A stretch of 64,000 nt of DNA from Sphingomonas sp. (GTDB lineage Bacteria > Pseudomonadota > Alphaproteobacteria > Sphingomonadales > Sphingomonadaceae). The stretch spans positions 62,001 through 126,000 of the forward strand of contig JAKFUZ010000015.1 of the NCBI GenBank assembly GCA_021732445.1, written 5' to 3'. This document shows positions 62,967 through 64,000 of the stretch, one piece after another. The position numbers were made by a program, and so were the translations under genes. The notes under the pieces are model-generated. The model had not been told where the DNA came from and did not search any database. It saw only the letters and a list, made by a program, of their open reading frames with translations. Position 1 is the stretch's first letter, and each line of letters starts with the position of its first letter.

Positions 62967-63882
62967 CCGCGTCGCCGCCGCTGCCCCCCACCGAGCAGCG
63001 GCGGTATTCGGCAGGTGTCATGCCGATTGCGTCGCGAAACCGGGTGGAGAAATGGGTGTGCGTCGAAAACCCGCAGCGTCTGGCGATGTCCGCGATCGGC
63101 AGCACGGAGTGCTCCAGCAGCGCCCGCGCGACAGCAATGCGTTCGCGCAGCACATAGCCATAAGGCGGCACGCCTGTGCTCTGCCTGAACGCCCGGACGA
63201 AGTGGAAACGACTATACCCTGACACCGCGGCAAGGTCTTCCAGGGTGATGTGCTGGTGGATGTTGCTTCGGATGAAATCGCGCACCCGCGCAACGATATG
63301 CGGGGCCAGCGCCAGTCGATGATATTGGCGGGGTTCCGCCGCGCCGGTTAAGGTGGTCGCGAGCCGGATCAGCAGGGCATCGCCATAATAATCAGCCGAA
63401 AACGACCAATCCGGGTCCGTTTGCCCGTTCAGCAAAAGGTCGAACAGCGTTGCGGCATGGCGGTCAAGCCGCCCGATCGTTTCGGCAAAGCTGACCGATG
63501 CCGGATCCCTATCGAACGCCTCGCCGACCAGCGTCGCGAAATAGTCCGGGCGCACATACAAGTGCGAAAAGGCGATCGGCCCTTCGGTTCGCCAGTGATA
63601 GGCGCTGCCCGCTTCCGCCGTCGTGATCGAGCAATCTTCCGCCTCTGCAACACGGCGACCGCCGCCGCCGTCGCGCCGGATGCGCTTTGCGCCGCCCTGA
63701 TGCAGGACGACGATGTGATGATCGAGCGGCGGCTGCAACATGGTCGAATTGGTGTTTTGCCAGCTTCGCAGAAACCCCGCTCGCAGCGTGCATGGGCCGG
63801 TCGCGGTCCCGCCGTCCATGGGGGCCCATCCCCGCCAAAATTCGGGATTCAAAAGCGAACGTTCGTCAATCCGCAATGCCAT
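62926..63882 (-). CDS. AraC-family transcriptional regulator
   Basis: 318 residues. The cupin-like N-terminal part has HHIVVLHQGGAKRIRR, AYHWRTEGPIAF. The C-terminal DNA-binding domain has LEDLAAVSGYSRFHFVRAFR and IADIARRCGFSTHTHFSTRF, then MTPAEYRR. The start ATG at 63882 is well spaced below GAGG; the frame's first residue would be TTG. It is convergent with the barrel gene and overlaps its end by 41 bases. Target genes may lie beyond the window end. Confidence 0.88.
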   Translation of the reverse strand: MALRIDERSLLNPEFWRGWAPMDGGTATGPCTLRAGFLRSWQNTNSTMLQPPLDHHIVVLHQGGAKRIRRDGGGGRRVAEAEDCSITTAEAGSAYHWRTEGPIAFSHLYVRPDYFATLVGEAFDRDPASVSFAETIGRLDRHAATLFDLLLNGQTDPDWSFSADYYGDALLIRLATTLTGAAEPRQYHRLALAPHIVARVRDFIRSNIHQHITLEDLAAVSGYSRFHFVRAFRQSTGVPPYGYVLRERIAVARALLEHSVLPIADIARRCGFSTHTHFSTRFRDAIGMTPAEYRRCSVGGSGGDAAKSPARAEGYSAD

Positions 63883-64000
63883 CAATACCTCGGGTGGTCA
63901 CAGTACCAAGAGCTATCGGGCGCCCGGCGCACATGCCACAATAAAAGTATCTCGCAAGAACGCGGTGCGCGAATCCTCACCCATTAGTGCCGCGAACAGA

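Overview
The window is a GC-rich chromosomal segment from an alphaproteobacterium, most likely of the Sphingomonadales. I infer this from the protein sequences: an NDUFA12-type complex I accessory subunit, a DUF2155 protein overlapping aat, a two-domain cold-shock protein, a PEPxxWA-CTERM surface protein, a phasin, a full valine catabolic operon, and TTGACA/CTATAC-like promoters. I saw no rRNA genes, CRISPR array, insertion sequence, integrase or recognisable defence island. Genes are densely packed and most look intact.

Layout. 0.1-4.3 kb: an orphan ParA-type ATPase, then aat converging on a minus-strand run recX, cold-shock protein, DUF192, NDUFA12, DUF2155. 4.4-8.7 kb: a stand-alone fatty acyl-AMP ligase and a membrane GGDEF-EAL protein. 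8.7-23.8 kb: the core transcription/translation block tRNA-Trp, secE, nusG, rplK, rplA, rplJ, rplL, rpoB, rpoC, interrupted by a TylF-like methyltransferase (between nusG and rplK) and by an opposite-strand chemoreceptor (between rplA and rplJ). The block carries an L10 leader, terminators and two good promoters. 23.8-27.6 kb: a repeat-bearing intergenic zone, a PEP-CTERM protein and a TonB-dependent receptor. 27.6-30 kb: modABC. 30-37.5 kb: phasin, lepA, a CsgG-like protein, gph, glmU and glmS. 37.5-42.8 kb: a five-gene minus-strand valine degradation operon with overlapping start and stop codons.

43-58 kb is the richest accessory stretch. It holds a REC-GGDEF-EAL response regulator overlapping a CHASE4 histidine kinase, a membrane protein fused to a SET methyltransferase domain, a secreted amidohydrolase, an Ntn-type acylase with an 11-residue tandem repeat after its signal peptide, and a cluster of CHASE2-EAL protein, TpsB/FhaC-type outer-membrane transporter and divergent FecR-domain protein with a very long alanine-rich region. 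58-64 kb carries two predicted outer-membrane/secreted barrel proteins, a secreted protein of unknown family, a small YCII-like protein and two AraC-family regulators.

Three proteins in the window carry c-di-GMP turnover domains, which suggests surface attachment or motility is under strong c-di-GMP control. The best candidates for something undescribed are the membrane-anchored SET protein (46848-48038) and the FecR/TpsB/CHASE2-EAL cluster (51744-57902), which has no visible TpsA substrate. Everything here rests on reading the sequence and remembered family features; no database search was run.
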